A stretch of 64,000 nt of DNA from Aureivirga sp. CE67 (GCF_015767245.1 NZ_JADOTV010000005.1:62001-126000); one strand, 5' to 3'; counted from the stretch's first letter, positions 1-8,771 are shown. Program-made: numbers and translations. Notes: generated by a model from the sequence alone, not told the origin.

Positions 1-196
1 CTGTTTCTCCATAAGTTTCCGCTTTAGTTGGAACTGCATATACTTCTGCAGTATCGATAAAGTTTACTCCTTTATCTAAAGAATAATTCAATTGCTGATG
101 TGCTTCCTCAAGCGTGTTTTGTTCTCCAAAAGTCATCGTTCCTAAACAAATCTGACTTACTTCTATTTCTGTGTTTGGTAATTTTTTATATTTCAT
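1..196 (-). CDS. Aldo/keto reductase, Tas-like (N-terminal part only)
   Basis: The first 65 codons of a minus-strand gene that runs off the left edge. The ATG is at 196. The translation begins MKYKKLPNTEIEVSQICLG and continues with TMTFGEQNTLEEAHQQL and INFID-like strand sequence (VNFIDTAEVYAVP), which is the (beta/alpha)8 start of NAD(P)H-dependent aldo/keto reductases. The closest pattern I know is E. coli Tas, which shares TMTFGEQN and the AEVYPVP-type loop. The catalytic Asp of the family is the one in FIDTAEVY; Tyr and Lys/His lie at or beyond the cut. Substrate cannot be deduced. It is divergent from the next gene with a 130-bp gap. Confidence 0.85.
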   Translation of the reverse strand, partial: MKYKKLPNTEIEVSQICLGTMTFGEQNTLEEAHQQLNYSLDKGVNFIDTAEVYAVPTKAETYGET

Positions 197-326
197 TTCC
201 TAGTTTTCGATATTTTGATTCTATTTTTTCAGTAATAATTTAAACTTGAAAACTAAAAATACAAATATTTTCTTTTGAAAAACTTACTTTAAAAAGTCTT
301 ATACTTGTAGTAGAACAATTTTTGTT

Positions 327-1439
327 ATGAACTTATCTGTCGATTTTTTTCATCTTTTAGCAAGTATTTTTATTTCTTTTATTGGAGGAAGTCTGCTTCT
401 TGCTATTTGGTACCATATTCAAAAACAATTTAAAACAAAACTTATAGAAGACGAGCAACAACCAAGATTAGATAAAGGTCTTTTTTACCTAGCTTTGGCA
501 ATGTTTGTTTGGGTAGTTTCTGGAGTTTGGAATTTAATTTATATCAATTTCTCTTCCTTAGATGCTCAAAACTTTACTGCAGGTCTTTCTATTTTTTCAG
601 CTTTAAATAATATTTGCTTCTTTTTTGCGCTGTTTTATTTTCGTCATGCACCAAAATATTTATTTCAAAAATCTAAAATTCGAACTACGATTTCGTTTAC
701 CATTTTAGGATTAGCTTTTATCACCATCATTTCTACCTTTATTTTTGGTGACGATTTTTATATTTTTAATAGCTTAAAACTAAATGCCATTCCAGATTTT
801 CTGATTTCTATATTAATCACTTATTGGCTGATGTTGACTTTTTATAAAACTTTTACCCAAAGAAATTTAAAACTAATTGGAATTATAGCATTTCTTGCTT
901 TGTTGATGATGTTAGTTTCACAATTACCAGATGTGATCAAACTTCCTGAAAGTATTTTTACTTTTCATTTAATCAAAATCATTGCGAAAACTTCTCTTAT
1001 AAGTATTTGTCTAGTTTTGGCTACTAGTTGGGTTATCGAACTTGCACAAACTCCAACTTCTAAGGAAGTAACTCTTCATTTTATAGATTGGTCTTTGGTA
1101 AAAATCACTATTCCTTCAAAAGATATTTATGATGAATTAATTGACTTTGGTTCTAAAACTACACAATTCAAAAATTTCTTGCTATTTGCTATTTCCAGAC
1201 AAAATCAGAATGCTTCTAAACAGGGAATTTTAGTTGGTTCCGATGGGAAAATAAAAAGTCAAACTTATCTTTCTAGAATTATAGAAAACATTAATTCCAT
1301 TTTAAATCTAGAAAAAAATAATGCTTTAGAGCGAAAAGATTTGTTTACTTTTTTGGGTGAAGGAACTTATCGACTTCGTGTGTTACCAGAACATATAAAA
1401 ATAGATGAAGCTTTGAAAAATGAGTTTCAGAAGAAATAA
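327..1439 (+). CDS. Seven-helix membrane protein of unknown function
   Basis: A 370-residue protein starting at ATG 327. I do not recognise the family. The first 240 residues hold about seven hydrophobic segments (roughly 8-30, 50-72, 86-108, 120-140, 155-173, 181-200, 216-238), and the last 130 residues are soluble and probably cytoplasmic. The overall plan resembles 7TM sensor modules with a C-terminal signalling tail, but no kinase, cyclase or HTH motif is visible in that tail. Codon use is less G-rich than in neighbouring minus-strand genes. It stands alone, followed by a MITE-like insertion. Confidence 0.7.
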   Translation: MNLSVDFFHLLASIFISFIGGSLLLAIWYHIQKQFKTKLIEDEQQPRLDKGLFYLALAMFVWVVSGVWNLIYINFSSLDAQNFTAGLSIFSALNNICFFFALFYFRHAPKYLFQKSKIRTTISFTILGLAFITIISTFIFGDDFYIFNSLKLNAIPDFLISILITYWLMLTFYKTFTQRNLKLIGIIAFLALLMMLVSQLPDVIKLPESIFTFHLIKIIAKTSLISICLVLATSWVIELAQTPTSKEVTLHFIDWSLVKITIPSKDIYDELIDFGSKTTQFKNFLLFAISRQNQNASKQGILVGSDGKIKSQTYLSRIIENINSILNLEKNNALERKDLFTFLGEGTYRLRVLPEHIKIDEALKNEFQKK

Positions 1440-1486
1440 AAATATTATCACTAAAAGATTTTGTTTCTTTAAAACACACCCTAGCC

Positions 1487-1663
1487 CCTCTCAAGAGCAG
1501 GGCTGTCAAGTTCTAGTCTGATTTTATTAATTTTATATGATCGCTGGCGCGAGTTTGTAACTCGTGACCATACAAATACTAGAAACAATGGGCACACTTT
1601 ACAAAAGTGCACCAGGTTTTCAATTTAAAAAATGGAGAACCTGACAGCCCTGCCTCTCAAGAG
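1487..1663. mobile_element. MITE-like non-coding insertion with target duplication
   Basis: The 155-bp core (1498-1652) has terminal inverted repeats of 17 bp, CAGGGCTGTCAAGTTCT at 1498-1514 and AGAACCTGACAGCCCTG at 1636-1652, with one mismatch. It is flanked by an exact 11-bp direct repeat CCTCTCAAGAG (1487-1497 and 1653-1663), which looks like a target-site duplication. Removing core plus one copy restores a palindrome, CCCCTCTCAAGAGGGG. Inside are two hairpins: CGAGTT/AACTCG near 1550-1565 within a GCTGGCGCGAGTT context, and one around 1590-1614. It encodes no protein, so it would need a transposase in trans. Confidence 0.75.
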
Positions 1664-1723
1664 GGGAACTTATTGATTTATAGATTTTAATACAAAATAA
1701 AGCTTACTAATATCAATTAAAAT

Positions 1724-1760
1724 AAAAAGAGATTACCCTTTGATAGAATAATCTCTTTTT
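1724..1760 (-). terminator. Rho-independent terminator of the XRE/Nudix operon
   Basis: A perfect 12-bp stem (AAAAAGAGATTA at 1724-1735 with TAATCTCTTTTT at 1749-1760) and a 13-nt loop, 23 bp beyond the Nudix stop codon. The A/T ends give a U-run in either direction, so it may also end transcripts from the left. Confidence 0.75.
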
Positions 1761-1782
1761 TAATATGGTTTAAAAATGAATT

Positions 1783-2460
1783 TTATTTAATCTCGAAAAC
1801 AAATCCACTTTCTAAAAGTTCGAAATATTTTTCACGTTTAAAAGCAAACAAACTTGCAGGTCTTCCACGTCCTTCGCTTACTTTTTCGTTTAATTCTTCT
1901 AAAATATTAAAACTTAAAATCTTTTTTCTGAAATTTCTTCTATCGATACTTTTTTCTAAAATTGTAGTATAAAGTTTCTCTAGATCTGAAAATAAGAATT
2001 TGTCGTTTAAAAGTTCAAACCCAATTGGCTGATAAGAAAGTTTGTTTTGAAGTCTTTCTTTAGCATCTGCAATTATTTTTGCATGATCAAAAGCCAAGTC
2101 AGGAAGATCGTTAATCGGAAACCATTTTGCTTCCTTTGCATCCGTGTCTGCTTTTACTTCAAATTTATCAGGTTTTACAATTGCAAAATATGCAATCGAA
2201 ATTACATGACCTCTCGGATCACGATCGGGTTTACCATAAGTATATAATTGCTCCAAATAATGGATATCTAAGTTGGTTTCTTCTTTCAACTCTCTACTTA
2301 CTGCATCTTCTAGAGATTCGTTGTCTGTAACAAACCCTCCTGGAATTGCCCAACAATTTTGGAACGGTTCTGTTAGTCGTTCTATTAACAGTAATTGTAA
2401 AGAATTTTCGATATATCCAAAAACAATTGCATCGACTGCTACACTTATATTTTGTCTCAT
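1783..2460 (-). CDS. Nudix hydrolase with C-terminal winged-helix region (NrtR-type)
   Basis: A 225-residue protein. The N-terminal Nudix domain (about 5-135) carries AIPGGFV followed by the Nudix box with the REL-KEET core, so the metal-binding Glu residues appear intact. The C-terminal 80 residues, ending in EGRGRPASLF and FKREKYFELLESG, match the winged-helix part of NrtR-like Nudix regulators, which bind ADP-ribose or sugar derivatives and control cofactor or sugar genes. It may therefore be an enzyme, a ligand-sensing repressor, or both. The start codon overlaps the end of the upstream XRE gene by 4 nt, so the two are probably translationally coupled. Confidence 0.8.
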   Translation of the reverse strand: MRQNISVAVDAIVFGYIENSLQLLLIERLTEPFQNCWAIPGGFVTDNESLEDAVSRELKEETNLDIHYLEQLYTYGKPDRDPRGHVISIAYFAIVKPDKFEVKADTDAKEAKWFPINDLPDLAFDHAKIIADAKERLQNKLSYQPIGFELLNDKFLFSDLEKLYTTILEKSIDRRNFRKKILSFNILEELNEKVSEGRGRPASLFAFKREKYFELLESGFVFEIK

Positions 2461-3215
2461 TTTAGTTTTTGCTTTAGCGCTTTCAATTCGTTCTCCAAAA
2501 TTGATAATTTATTTTCAAATGGACTTTGTATTTCTGGTAATTTGTGATAAAAAGCGTGAATTACTTTCCAAACTTCTAAAATTTGGTCTTTTTCTATCTC
2601 TACATCGTCTACACTTGGGTGAAAAGCGCGCAACATCACCTTTTCTTCTTGCACTAAAATATTTCTAAATAAGATTTCATCTTCCAAAACTACGAAACCT
2701 AAAAACTCTCCTTCTTTCTTAAGAATGTTCTCTACAGACATCTCTTCTCCAATAACAATATCTTTTGGAGAAAAACCTTGTCCGTAATTATTCATTTCTA
2801 AAGAAGAAATCACCAAAGCTCTCATTTCTTTAGAACTGTTAGAAGGAATTGTAATGGTTGGAAGATCTTTTATATAATGTGCTTTACCAAAATAACTCGG
2901 ATAATTTTTCAATTGACTTTTGGTAATACAAGGAATGGAAGTAAAATTTTCTTCCCAAGATATTTTAGATTGAAATAATAAATCGTCTTTAAACTGTAAA
3001 AGCTCGTTTACTTTCATCTCACGAGTCAAAATATCTTCTAAAGTAATTTGGAAATGTTTCGTAATCTTTAATAACGTTTCGATTTTTGGTTCCGAACGTC
3101 CTTCTTCATAAGCTCCTAAAGTTCCTCTCTTAAGATCAAATAAATCTGCAAATGCTTGCTGACTTAAATTTTTTACACCTCTTATTTTCTTTATGTTTTT
3201 ACCAAAGTATGTCAT
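2457..3215 (-). CDS. XRE-family transcriptional regulator
   Basis: A 252-residue protein with a Cro/C1-type helix-turn-helix in the first 70 residues (FGKNIKKIRGVKNLSQQAFA, then LKRGTLGAYEEGRSEPK). The rest has the look of an S24/LexA-like C-terminal sensor region without an obvious Ser-Lys protease dyad, and a coiled-coil tail (about 230-252). It lies 4 nt into the Nudix gene, forming a two-gene operon. The upstream region to 3626 is long and is shared with the divergent YbjN/PspA operon. I infer a stress- or ligand-responsive regulator; targets are unknown. Confidence 0.8.
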   Translation of the reverse strand: MTYFGKNIKKIRGVKNLSQQAFADLFDLKRGTLGAYEEGRSEPKIETLLKITKHFQITLEDILTREMKVNELLQFKDDLLFQSKISWEENFTSIPCITKSQLKNYPSYFGKAHYIKDLPTITIPSNSSKEMRALVISSLEMNNYGQGFSPKDIVIGEEMSVENILKKEGEFLGFVVLEDEILFRNILVQEEKVMLRAFHPSVDDVEIEKDQILEVWKVIHAFYHKLPEIQSPFENKLSILENELKALKQKLK

Positions 3216-3421
3216 CCTTCCTAAATTTTGAGCAATAATATAGAATATATTTTTAATGAGTAATAAAATTAGTGAATATTTACAGATACTAAAAAACTTA
3301 GCAATTTATTAACAAAAAAAAATATTTAACATAAACTATTGATTTTATTAAGCTTAAACTCAAATTAAAGAATAATTTAAACTAAAATAAATAGCTTAAT
3401 TTCATTTTTTTGCAAATTATA

Positions 3422-3452
3422 TTTGCATATACTAAAATTATGTGTACCTTTG
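3422..3452 (+). promoter_or_regulatory. Bacteroidota sigma-A promoter for the YbjN/PspA operon
   Basis: TTTG at 3422-3425, a 19-bp spacer, and TACCTTTG at 3445-3452 match the Bacteroidota housekeeping promoter (TTTG, 19 bp, TAnnTTTG). Transcription would start near 3459, giving a leader of about 165 nt before the ATG at 3627. Confidence 0.65.
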
Positions 3453-3468
3453 AATCATTGAAAAGAAA

Positions 3469-3572
3469 GAAAAAGTCAATATTTGAAGCCTTAAAAACCG
3501 AAACTGGGAATAATTGCTAATATTTATTGCAAACAAAAAGAAAAAGTCAAATTTTAAAAGAAAAGAAAAAGT
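3469..3572 (+). repeat. Direct repeats in the YbjN/PspA leader
   Basis: An 11-bp direct repeat GAAAAAGTCAA occurs at 3469-3479 and 3540-3550, and a shorter copy GAAAAAGT at 3565-3572. All lie in the untranslated leader. The rest of the 411-bp gap (3216-3626) is AT-rich sequence in which I see no gene. Confidence 0.5.
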
Positions 3573-3626
3573 ATTCACAAATCAATTTTGTAATATTGAA
3601 GTAAACAAACTAACTATTAAAAACCA

Positions 3627-4022
3627 ATGAAAGATCATTTTCAAATTATCAAATCTTATTTACTAGAATTAGATTTTGACATTACGTATGAAAACCAAGA
3701 AGAAGGAATTTTAACCATTGCAAAAGAAGAAGAAGGAATTGCAAATTTAATTGTTGGCGTAGCTGCTCCGATTTTAATTTTAGAGCAGTTTATTTTTGAG
3801 ATCAACAATCCTTCTGTAGACGTGTATCAGGAGCTTCTTAGAAAAAATAGAGATATTATTCATGGGGCTTTTGCATTAGATCAGACAGGTAGAAAGGTGA
3901 TTTTTAGAGACACACTTCAATTAGAAAATTTAGATTTAAACGAATTAGAAGGTACTTTAAACTCATTAAGTTTATTACTTAGTGAATATTCTAAGCAGAT
4001 CTTAGAATTTGTAAAATATTAA
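3627..4022 (+). CDS. YbjN / T3SS-chaperone-like protein
   Basis: A 131-residue soluble protein with no signal peptide. Its alternating alpha/beta sequence (an N-terminal helix, then LTIAKEEEGIANLIVGV, a hydrophobic strand PILILEQFIFEI, and a helical C-terminus) fits the YbjN/Tir-chaperone fold, often annotated in Bacteroidota as molecular chaperone Tir. It precedes the PspA gene by 24 bp on the same strand, which is the usual neighbourhood of this family. I infer a small protein partner in the membrane-stress response; no enzymatic motif is visible. Confidence 0.6.
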   Translation: MKDHFQIIKSYLLELDFDITYENQEEGILTIAKEEEGIANLIVGVAAPILILEQFIFEINNPSVDVYQELLRKNRDIIHGAFALDQTGRKVIFRDTLQLENLDLNELEGTLNSLSLLLSEYSKQILEFVKY

Positions 4023-4046
4023 TTAGACTATAAAAGAAAATTTAAG

Positions 4047-4766
4047 ATGAATATATTTAGGAGATTATTTAAGATAGGTGAAGCAGAAGCAAACTCTGCA
4101 ATAGATAAATTAGAAAACCCAATAAAATTGACGGAACAAGGAATCCGTGATTTGAAAAAGGATCTTGCAAAGAGCATGGAATCATTAGCACAAGTAAAAG
4201 CAATGACAATCCGTTCTAGAAAAGAAATGCAAGAGCAAGAAAGCGTTGCAAATGACTACCAAAGTAAAGCAATGCTATTATTGAAAAAAGCGCAGAATGG
4301 TCAAATGACTATGGAGGACGCAGACAGATTAGCTAAAGAAGCTTTAATCAAGAAAGATGCTGCTGTACAAAATGCTGCTAGAGCAAAAGAAGAAGTAACT
4401 AAATTTGAAAAATCTATTTCTCAGTTGGAAGCAAATATCCAAACAATCAAGAGTAACTTGAGTAAATGGGAAAATGAATTAAAAACTTTAAAGGCAAGAG
4501 TAAGAGTAACAGATGCTACGAAGAATCTTAATAAACAATTGGCTTCAATTGATAGTTCTTCTACAGTGAGTATGTTAGAGAAAATGAAAGAGAAAGTTGC
4601 TCAAGAGGAAGCTTTAGCAGAAGCTTATGGAGATATCGCAAATGAAAGTAAGAGTGTAGATGATGAAATCGAAAAAGCTTTAAATACCACAAATGCTTCA
4701 GCTGATAATGATTTAGAGAAGTTGAAAGCGCAGTTGGGAATGAACGATGATACAAACAAATTGTAG
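4047..4766 (+). CDS. PspA/IM30 family membrane-stress protein
   Basis: A 239-residue, almost wholly helical, charged protein beginning MNIFRRLFKIGEAEANSAID, with LTEQGIRDLKKDLAKSMESL and long coiled coil to about residue 190, then an acidic tail. This is the phage-shock-protein A / IM30 (ESCRT-III-like) fold, which binds anionic, stressed inner membrane and oligomerises. The amphipathic N-terminal helix needed for membrane binding is present. It is the second gene of an operon with the YbjN-like gene; no PspF, PspB or PspC homologue is nearby. Confidence 0.85.
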   Translation: MNIFRRLFKIGEAEANSAIDKLENPIKLTEQGIRDLKKDLAKSMESLAQVKAMTIRSRKEMQEQESVANDYQSKAMLLLKKAQNGQMTMEDADRLAKEALIKKDAAVQNAARAKEEVTKFEKSISQLEANIQTIKSNLSKWENELKTLKARVRVTDATKNLNKQLASIDSSSTVSMLEKMKEKVAQEEALAEAYGDIANESKSVDDEIEKALNTTNASADNDLEKLKAQLGMNDDTNKL

Positions 4767-4790
4767 ATTATAGATTAGTTTAAGTTTACG

Positions 4791-4826
4791 AATGCTTCTG
4801 TCAAACCTAGAGTTTGCAGAAGCATT
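4791..4826 (+). terminator. Hairpin after pspA
   Basis: A long hairpin: AATGCTTCTG (4791-4800) pairs with CAGAAGCATT (4817-4826), and inside it CAAAC pairs with GTTTG. It lies 24 bp after the PspA stop. There is no strong U-run after it, so it may be a weak terminator or a stabilising 3' structure. Confidence 0.55.
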
Positions 4827-4918
4827 TCAAAACATTCTTTATATAAATTATACCATTTTTAAATTCACATTATATGATACTTTTATACTTAGTTGGAGCT
4901 TTTGGCTTTTATTTATTT

Positions 4919-5305
4919 TCACAGATTTTTTAAACTCAACTTTCTTTTGAAAAAAGTTTGAATTTTATTCCAATTGTGGTAAACAAATAAAATATTCAAT
5001 ATTGCTACAATTGCTTCTAGACCTAATGTATTTGGATCTAGTTTCAGATAGAAAAATAATACATTAAAAGATAAAGGCATAAGCATTATAAGTGCTAAAA
5101 CTTGCCATTTCTTAGTTAAAATCAGCCCGCCCCCTATTATTTGCATTATACTTATTACATCTGCAAAGTAATTTAAATTAAAAATATTTAGTAATTCTAG
5201 GTTAAAAATTTCTTCTGAAAGAAGATGAAAAAAGTGATTGAAACCTAAAAAAATAAGGATGGATGATAACAAAATCCTTAATAGTAGAGTTAATTTTCCA
5301 TTCAT
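4919..5305 (-). CDS. DoxX-like four-helix membrane protein
   Basis: A 128-residue protein with four hydrophobic segments (about 6-24, 50-70, 74-92, 98-115) and the IIGGGLILTKKW stretch typical of DoxX/DoxD-like small membrane proteins. The family is widespread and poorly characterised; some members belong to thiol/redox systems. It is a single gene, with no operon partner and only an AT-rich gap of 181 bp separating it from the polysaccharide operon. Confidence 0.6.
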   Translation of the reverse strand: MNGKLTLLLRILLSSILIFLGFNHFFHLLSEEIFNLELLNIFNLNYFADVISIMQIIGGGLILTKKWQVLALIMLMPLSFNVLFFYLKLDPNTLGLEAIVAILNILFVYHNWNKIQTFFKRKLSLKNL

Positions 5306-5481
5306 AATGTAAGTGATTGTTTGTAAGTTAGTTGAGGTGTATTCCTTATAAATACAGGTCTAATATATATAAAATATTTTTTTAAAAAAAATTAAATTAA
5401 TATTAAATATTTTAACATTAAACATTAAATTAATTACAAAATACCTAACAAACAAGCATAATCATTAAATTAAACATAATT

Positions 5482-5509
5482 AAAAATTAAGTATTAATAC
5501 TTAATTTTT
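5482..5509 (-). terminator. Palindrome ending the polysaccharide operon
   Basis: A perfect 28-nt palindrome (arms AAAAATTAAGTATT and AATACTTAATTTTT) overlaps the last codons and stop of the Wzy-like gene. It is AT-only and loopless, so it is a plausible but not certain terminator. Confidence 0.4.
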
Positions 5510-6803
5510 CTTGATATTCTCTACGTTTTATTTTGTACTGTAAAGAGGTTAAATAATACATTATCCACATAAATTCTATACCTAAATGAATATAATGTCC
5601 ATTTCTCAATAATCTTAATATAAATAAGATGAAAAGTCCATTATTAAAACACCATAATAGTATTAACTCTTTATTATCTTGATAATTTTTAGGAAATCGA
5701 ATTCTATAATGATATAGAAACCAAAAGTAAAATAAAATTCCTATAAGACCTGTCTCAGTAAGAAAACGAAAAAAAAAGCTGTTTGCCTCACCTCTATTCA
5801 ACCATATTTTATATTTTATAAATTTATTAGGAGGTAGTACTTCATCAATCAATTCATCATATCTCAATTCATAATTTCCCAAACCACAACCAAAAATTGG
5901 ATCTTCTTTAAATGAAGCCATTGCAACTTTAAAATTACTGAACAAAGCATAAGAACTAAAGTTTAGATCATCAATTTGTTCTGTAGTTATTTGATCACTA
6001 GTTAAAATATTTATAGTATCATCTACTCTAGTTTTAACTTTTGGTAAATTATAAACAAACAAAGAGACAATTATTACTGCAATACTTATACTTACTAGAA
6101 AAATAGGTTTCTTAACAAATGAATATTTTGAAATTAAAAATAATCCAACACTTAAAAGAATACTTATAAAACCTATTGATGACATTGATAAAAAAACTAC
6201 AAAAATTGTCAGAACAGATATAAAAAATGAAACTTTTCGATGAAGTCCAAAAAATCTTGTAATGACAATTAATAATATTGGAGTGATTGCGTATACCAAA
6301 AAAGAAGGTTCTTGAAACCAGCTATGAACTCTAAAAGGATATTTTTTATATTCATTATTACCTAGATCAAATCCTAAAACTGAAAAATCAACTAAATAAT
6401 GTTTTCCTAACTTTGCAAAAATAAATTGTAGCAGACCTCCTATTATAGCTATTTTTATAACTAATATATAATCTTCAATTATTTTTTTAAAATCAAACTT
6501 ATAAACAGCTATAAATAAAAAGGAATAAATAAAAGCAATCGATATTCCAATAAATTGCTTCATAAATAAAACTATTCCTGAAATATTAACAAAAAGATTT
6601 ATCATTAAAAAAAATAATACAAAAGTTAAAATTTGAAGATCTTCTTTTTTGATATTAACCCTTCCGATAATTGATGTTGCATATACAATAAATAACAACA
6701 TAAATATATATATCAGTTTAAAATCAAAACCAATATCAAAAGGTAAATACATGTTATCAAAAAATATAAAGAATAATCCTAATTTACATATCAAGTTTTT
6801 CAT
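5487..6803 (-). CDS. O-antigen polymerase/ligase-like membrane protein (Wzy/WaaL-type)
   Basis: A 438-residue inner-membrane protein with about ten to twelve hydrophobic segments and one large periplasmic loop (around residues 255-345). The loop holds GCGLGNYELRYDELIDE, the kind of loop found in the Wzy_C superfamily of O-antigen polymerases and ligases. It is the last gene of the operon after the acyltransferase. Given an Rml pathway and a Wzz-like protein in the same operon, I infer that it polymerises lipid-linked repeat units. The polymerase/ligase distinction cannot be made from sequence alone. Confidence 0.75.
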   Translation of the reverse strand: MKNLICKLGLFFIFFDNMYLPFDIGFDFKLIYIFMLLFIVYATSIIGRVNIKKEDLQILTFVLFFLMINLFVNISGIVLFMKQFIGISIAFIYSFLFIAVYKFDFKKIIEDYILVIKIAIIGGLLQFIFAKLGKHYLVDFSVLGFDLGNNEYKKYPFRVHSWFQEPSFLVYAITPILLIVITRFFGLHRKVSFFISVLTIFVVFLSMSSIGFISILLSVGLFLISKYSFVKKPIFLVSISIAVIIVSLFVYNLPKVKTRVDDTINILTSDQITTEQIDDLNFSSYALFSNFKVAMASFKEDPIFGCGLGNYELRYDELIDEVLPPNKFIKYKIWLNRGEANSFFFRFLTETGLIGILFYFWFLYHYRIRFPKNYQDNKELILLWCFNNGLFILFILRLLRNGHYIHLGIEFMWIMYYLTSLQYKIKRREYQEKLSINT

Positions 6804-6813
6804 AATTCAAATT

Positions 6814-7911
6814 TTATCTTCTGAACTTATTCTTAAGTTTTAAGAAATAACTTTCATAATACTTGAAAGATAGATGTGATATTAAAAATGTTAATATAAA
6901 AGTTAAAATATTAATAGAAATAATCACCAAAGTATCGGTTAATATTATTTTATCTTGAATTTTTAAAAATAAAAACACAACAAAATTTAAAACTATTACA
7001 TGGTACATATAAATTCCATATGATATTTTACCCAAATAATTCAACATTTTATTCTTAATTTTAAAACCAACATTCCCATATCCTAAAACAAAAACAAAAA
7101 ATGTAAATACAATTCCAGTAAATAAGTTTTTTAAAAATAAAGTTTTAAATAAGAATAAATCTGTAAAGAAATAAAGTACCGTAAGTGATATCATTGTGAA
7201 GGCAAATATTCTACTTTTTTTAAAAAACTCTAATTTCTTTTTTTCTTCAAGAATAGCAACAATACCTCCAAAAAATAAGAAAAAATACATAAATTCATAT
7301 TTTCTCAGAAAATCAAGTGCAGGTAAATGAAATATTATAAAATATATAGAAGCTAAAATAATGAGCGTTTTTAAAATCTTTTTTAATGGTAATAAATACA
7401 TCAAAGGTGCAACTAGAAGGTAAAATTGTTCTTCGATACCTAAAGACCATAAAACTTGTAAAATTCCTCCAGGCTCATACATGATACTAAATACATTTGG
7501 TAAAAAAAATACCATCATTGCCAATCCGACAGGAATCGAATAAGTTATTTCAAATGGTATTCCAATTAATGGTAATATTAAATTATAAAAAATTAAACCA
7601 AAAATCATCACAAAGTAATAGACAGGGAAAATTCGTAAAATTCTTCTCACATAGAAGTTTTTAATCGAAAAAAAACTCTTCGACTTCTCTTCATAAATGG
7701 ATTTTATAATTAAAAAACCACTTAAAACAAAAAATACATAAACAGAATCTACTCCTCTATTTAAAATCGGTAAACCGTCAAAATATGGTAAGTTTTGATT
7801 TTTACACAGTTTTGGTAAATGTTGTAAAACTACAAAAGATGCCAAAAAAAAACGTAATACGTCTAAATTTGGGATCTTTTTCATATGAAACTTTTTATCT
7901 TTAGGGTTCAT
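6814..7911 (-). CDS. Acyltransferase family 3 (OafA-like) membrane protein
   Basis: A 365-residue protein with about ten helices. The signature features are present: IPNLDVLRFFLASFVVLQHL with the family's catalytic His, VYVFFVLSGFLI, YVRRILRIFPVYYF and GIEEQFYLL. Such proteins O-acylate sugars of surface polysaccharides using cytoplasmic acyl-CoA. ATG 7911 gives MNPKDKK; a second ATG at 7884 (MKKIPNLD) aligns better with the family N-terminus and may be the true start. It lies 5 bp after rfbD and 10 bp before the Wzy-like gene, so it probably decorates the rhamnose-containing polymer. Confidence 0.85.
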   Translation of the reverse strand: MNPKDKKFHMKKIPNLDVLRFFLASFVVLQHLPKLCKNQNLPYFDGLPILNRGVDSVYVFFVLSGFLIIKSIYEEKSKSFFSIKNFYVRRILRIFPVYYFVMIFGLIFYNLILPLIGIPFEITYSIPVGLAMMVFFLPNVFSIMYEPGGILQVLWSLGIEEQFYLLVAPLMYLLPLKKILKTLIILASIYFIIFHLPALDFLRKYEFMYFFLFFGGIVAILEEKKKLEFFKKSRIFAFTMISLTVLYFFTDLFLFKTLFLKNLFTGIVFTFFVFVLGYGNVGFKIKNKMLNYLGKISYGIYMYHVIVLNFVVFLFLKIQDKIILTDTLVIISINILTFILTFLISHLSFKYYESYFLKLKNKFRR

Positions 7912-7916
7912 TTAAT

Positions 7917-8771
7917 TTATTTCTTATTTTTATATAAACATTCTTTTAAACTTTCTCTCCAATAAGGAATCTGAAAATCGAAAGTTGTTAAAATTTTATT
8001 TTTATCCATCACACTAAATTTTGGTCTTTCTGCTGGTGTTGGATATTGTTCTGTACGAATAACATTCACTTTTACCTCTATATTCTCATACTCAAAAATA
8101 GCTTTTGCAAAATCATACCAACTTGCAGCTCCTAAATTGCTAAAATGATAAACTCCAAAATCTTGTTTTTTATTTTGAATTAAATAAAGAATAAACTTTG
8201 CTAAGTCCATTGCATACGTTGGAGTTCCGATTTGATCGTAAATAATTCCAAGTTCATCTCTATCCGTTCCAAGACGAATCATCGACTTCATGAAGTTATT
8301 TCCAAACTCAGAATACAGCCAAGAAGTTCTTAGTATAAAATAACTCTCCAAAACATTTTGAATCGCTAATTCCCCTTCTAATTTCGTTTTACCATAAACT
8401 CCAAGAGGATTTGTAACATCATTTTCTACATATGGCGTGTTTTTATTTCCATCAAAAACGAAATCCGTAGAAATATGAATTAAAACCGTTTTATTTTTTT
8501 TAGAAACTTCGGCAAGATTTTTACTTCCTAAAACATTTACTTTTTCAGCATTTTCAACATCTGATTCTGCCTGATCAACTGCTGTATAAGCAGCACAATT
8601 AATACAATAATCATATTGATTTTCTGTAAAATCTCTCTCTAAATCTTCAATATTTGTAATATCTAAATCTTTAGATGACTTGAAATAAAAAGCAAATTGC
8701 TTAAAAGAATCTGCTAACTCTTTTAAGCAATTACCTAATTGACCACTTGCTCCGGTAATTAATATTTTCAT
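7917..8771 (-). CDS. rfbD: dTDP-4-dehydrorhamnose reductase
   Basis: A 284-residue short-chain dehydrogenase-type protein with the nucleotide-binding motif GASGQLG at the N-terminus, INCAAYTAVDQAE, STDFVFDG, and the catalytic YGKTK (YxxxK). It reduces dTDP-4-keto-L-rhamnose to dTDP-L-rhamnose, the last step of the RmlABCD pathway. Its start overlaps the rfbC stop by 4 nt. Length is normal for RmlD. Confidence 0.95.
   Translation of the reverse strand: MKILITGASGQLGNCLKELADSFKQFAFYFKSSKDLDITNIEDLERDFTENQYDYCINCAAYTAVDQAESDVENAEKVNVLGSKNLAEVSKKNKTVLIHISTDFVFDGNKNTPYVENDVTNPLGVYGKTKLEGELAIQNVLESYFILRTSWLYSEFGNNFMKSMIRLGTDRDELGIIYDQIGTPTYAMDLAKFILYLIQNKKQDFGVYHFSNLGAASWYDFAKAIFEYENIEVKVNVIRTEQYPTPAERPKFSVMDKNKILTTFDFQIPYWRESLKECLYKNKK

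Noticed and set aside
4873-4932. Nineteen-codon hydrophobic frame after pspA
   Set aside because: Too short, overlaps the end of the DoxX-like gene and has no supporting signal.
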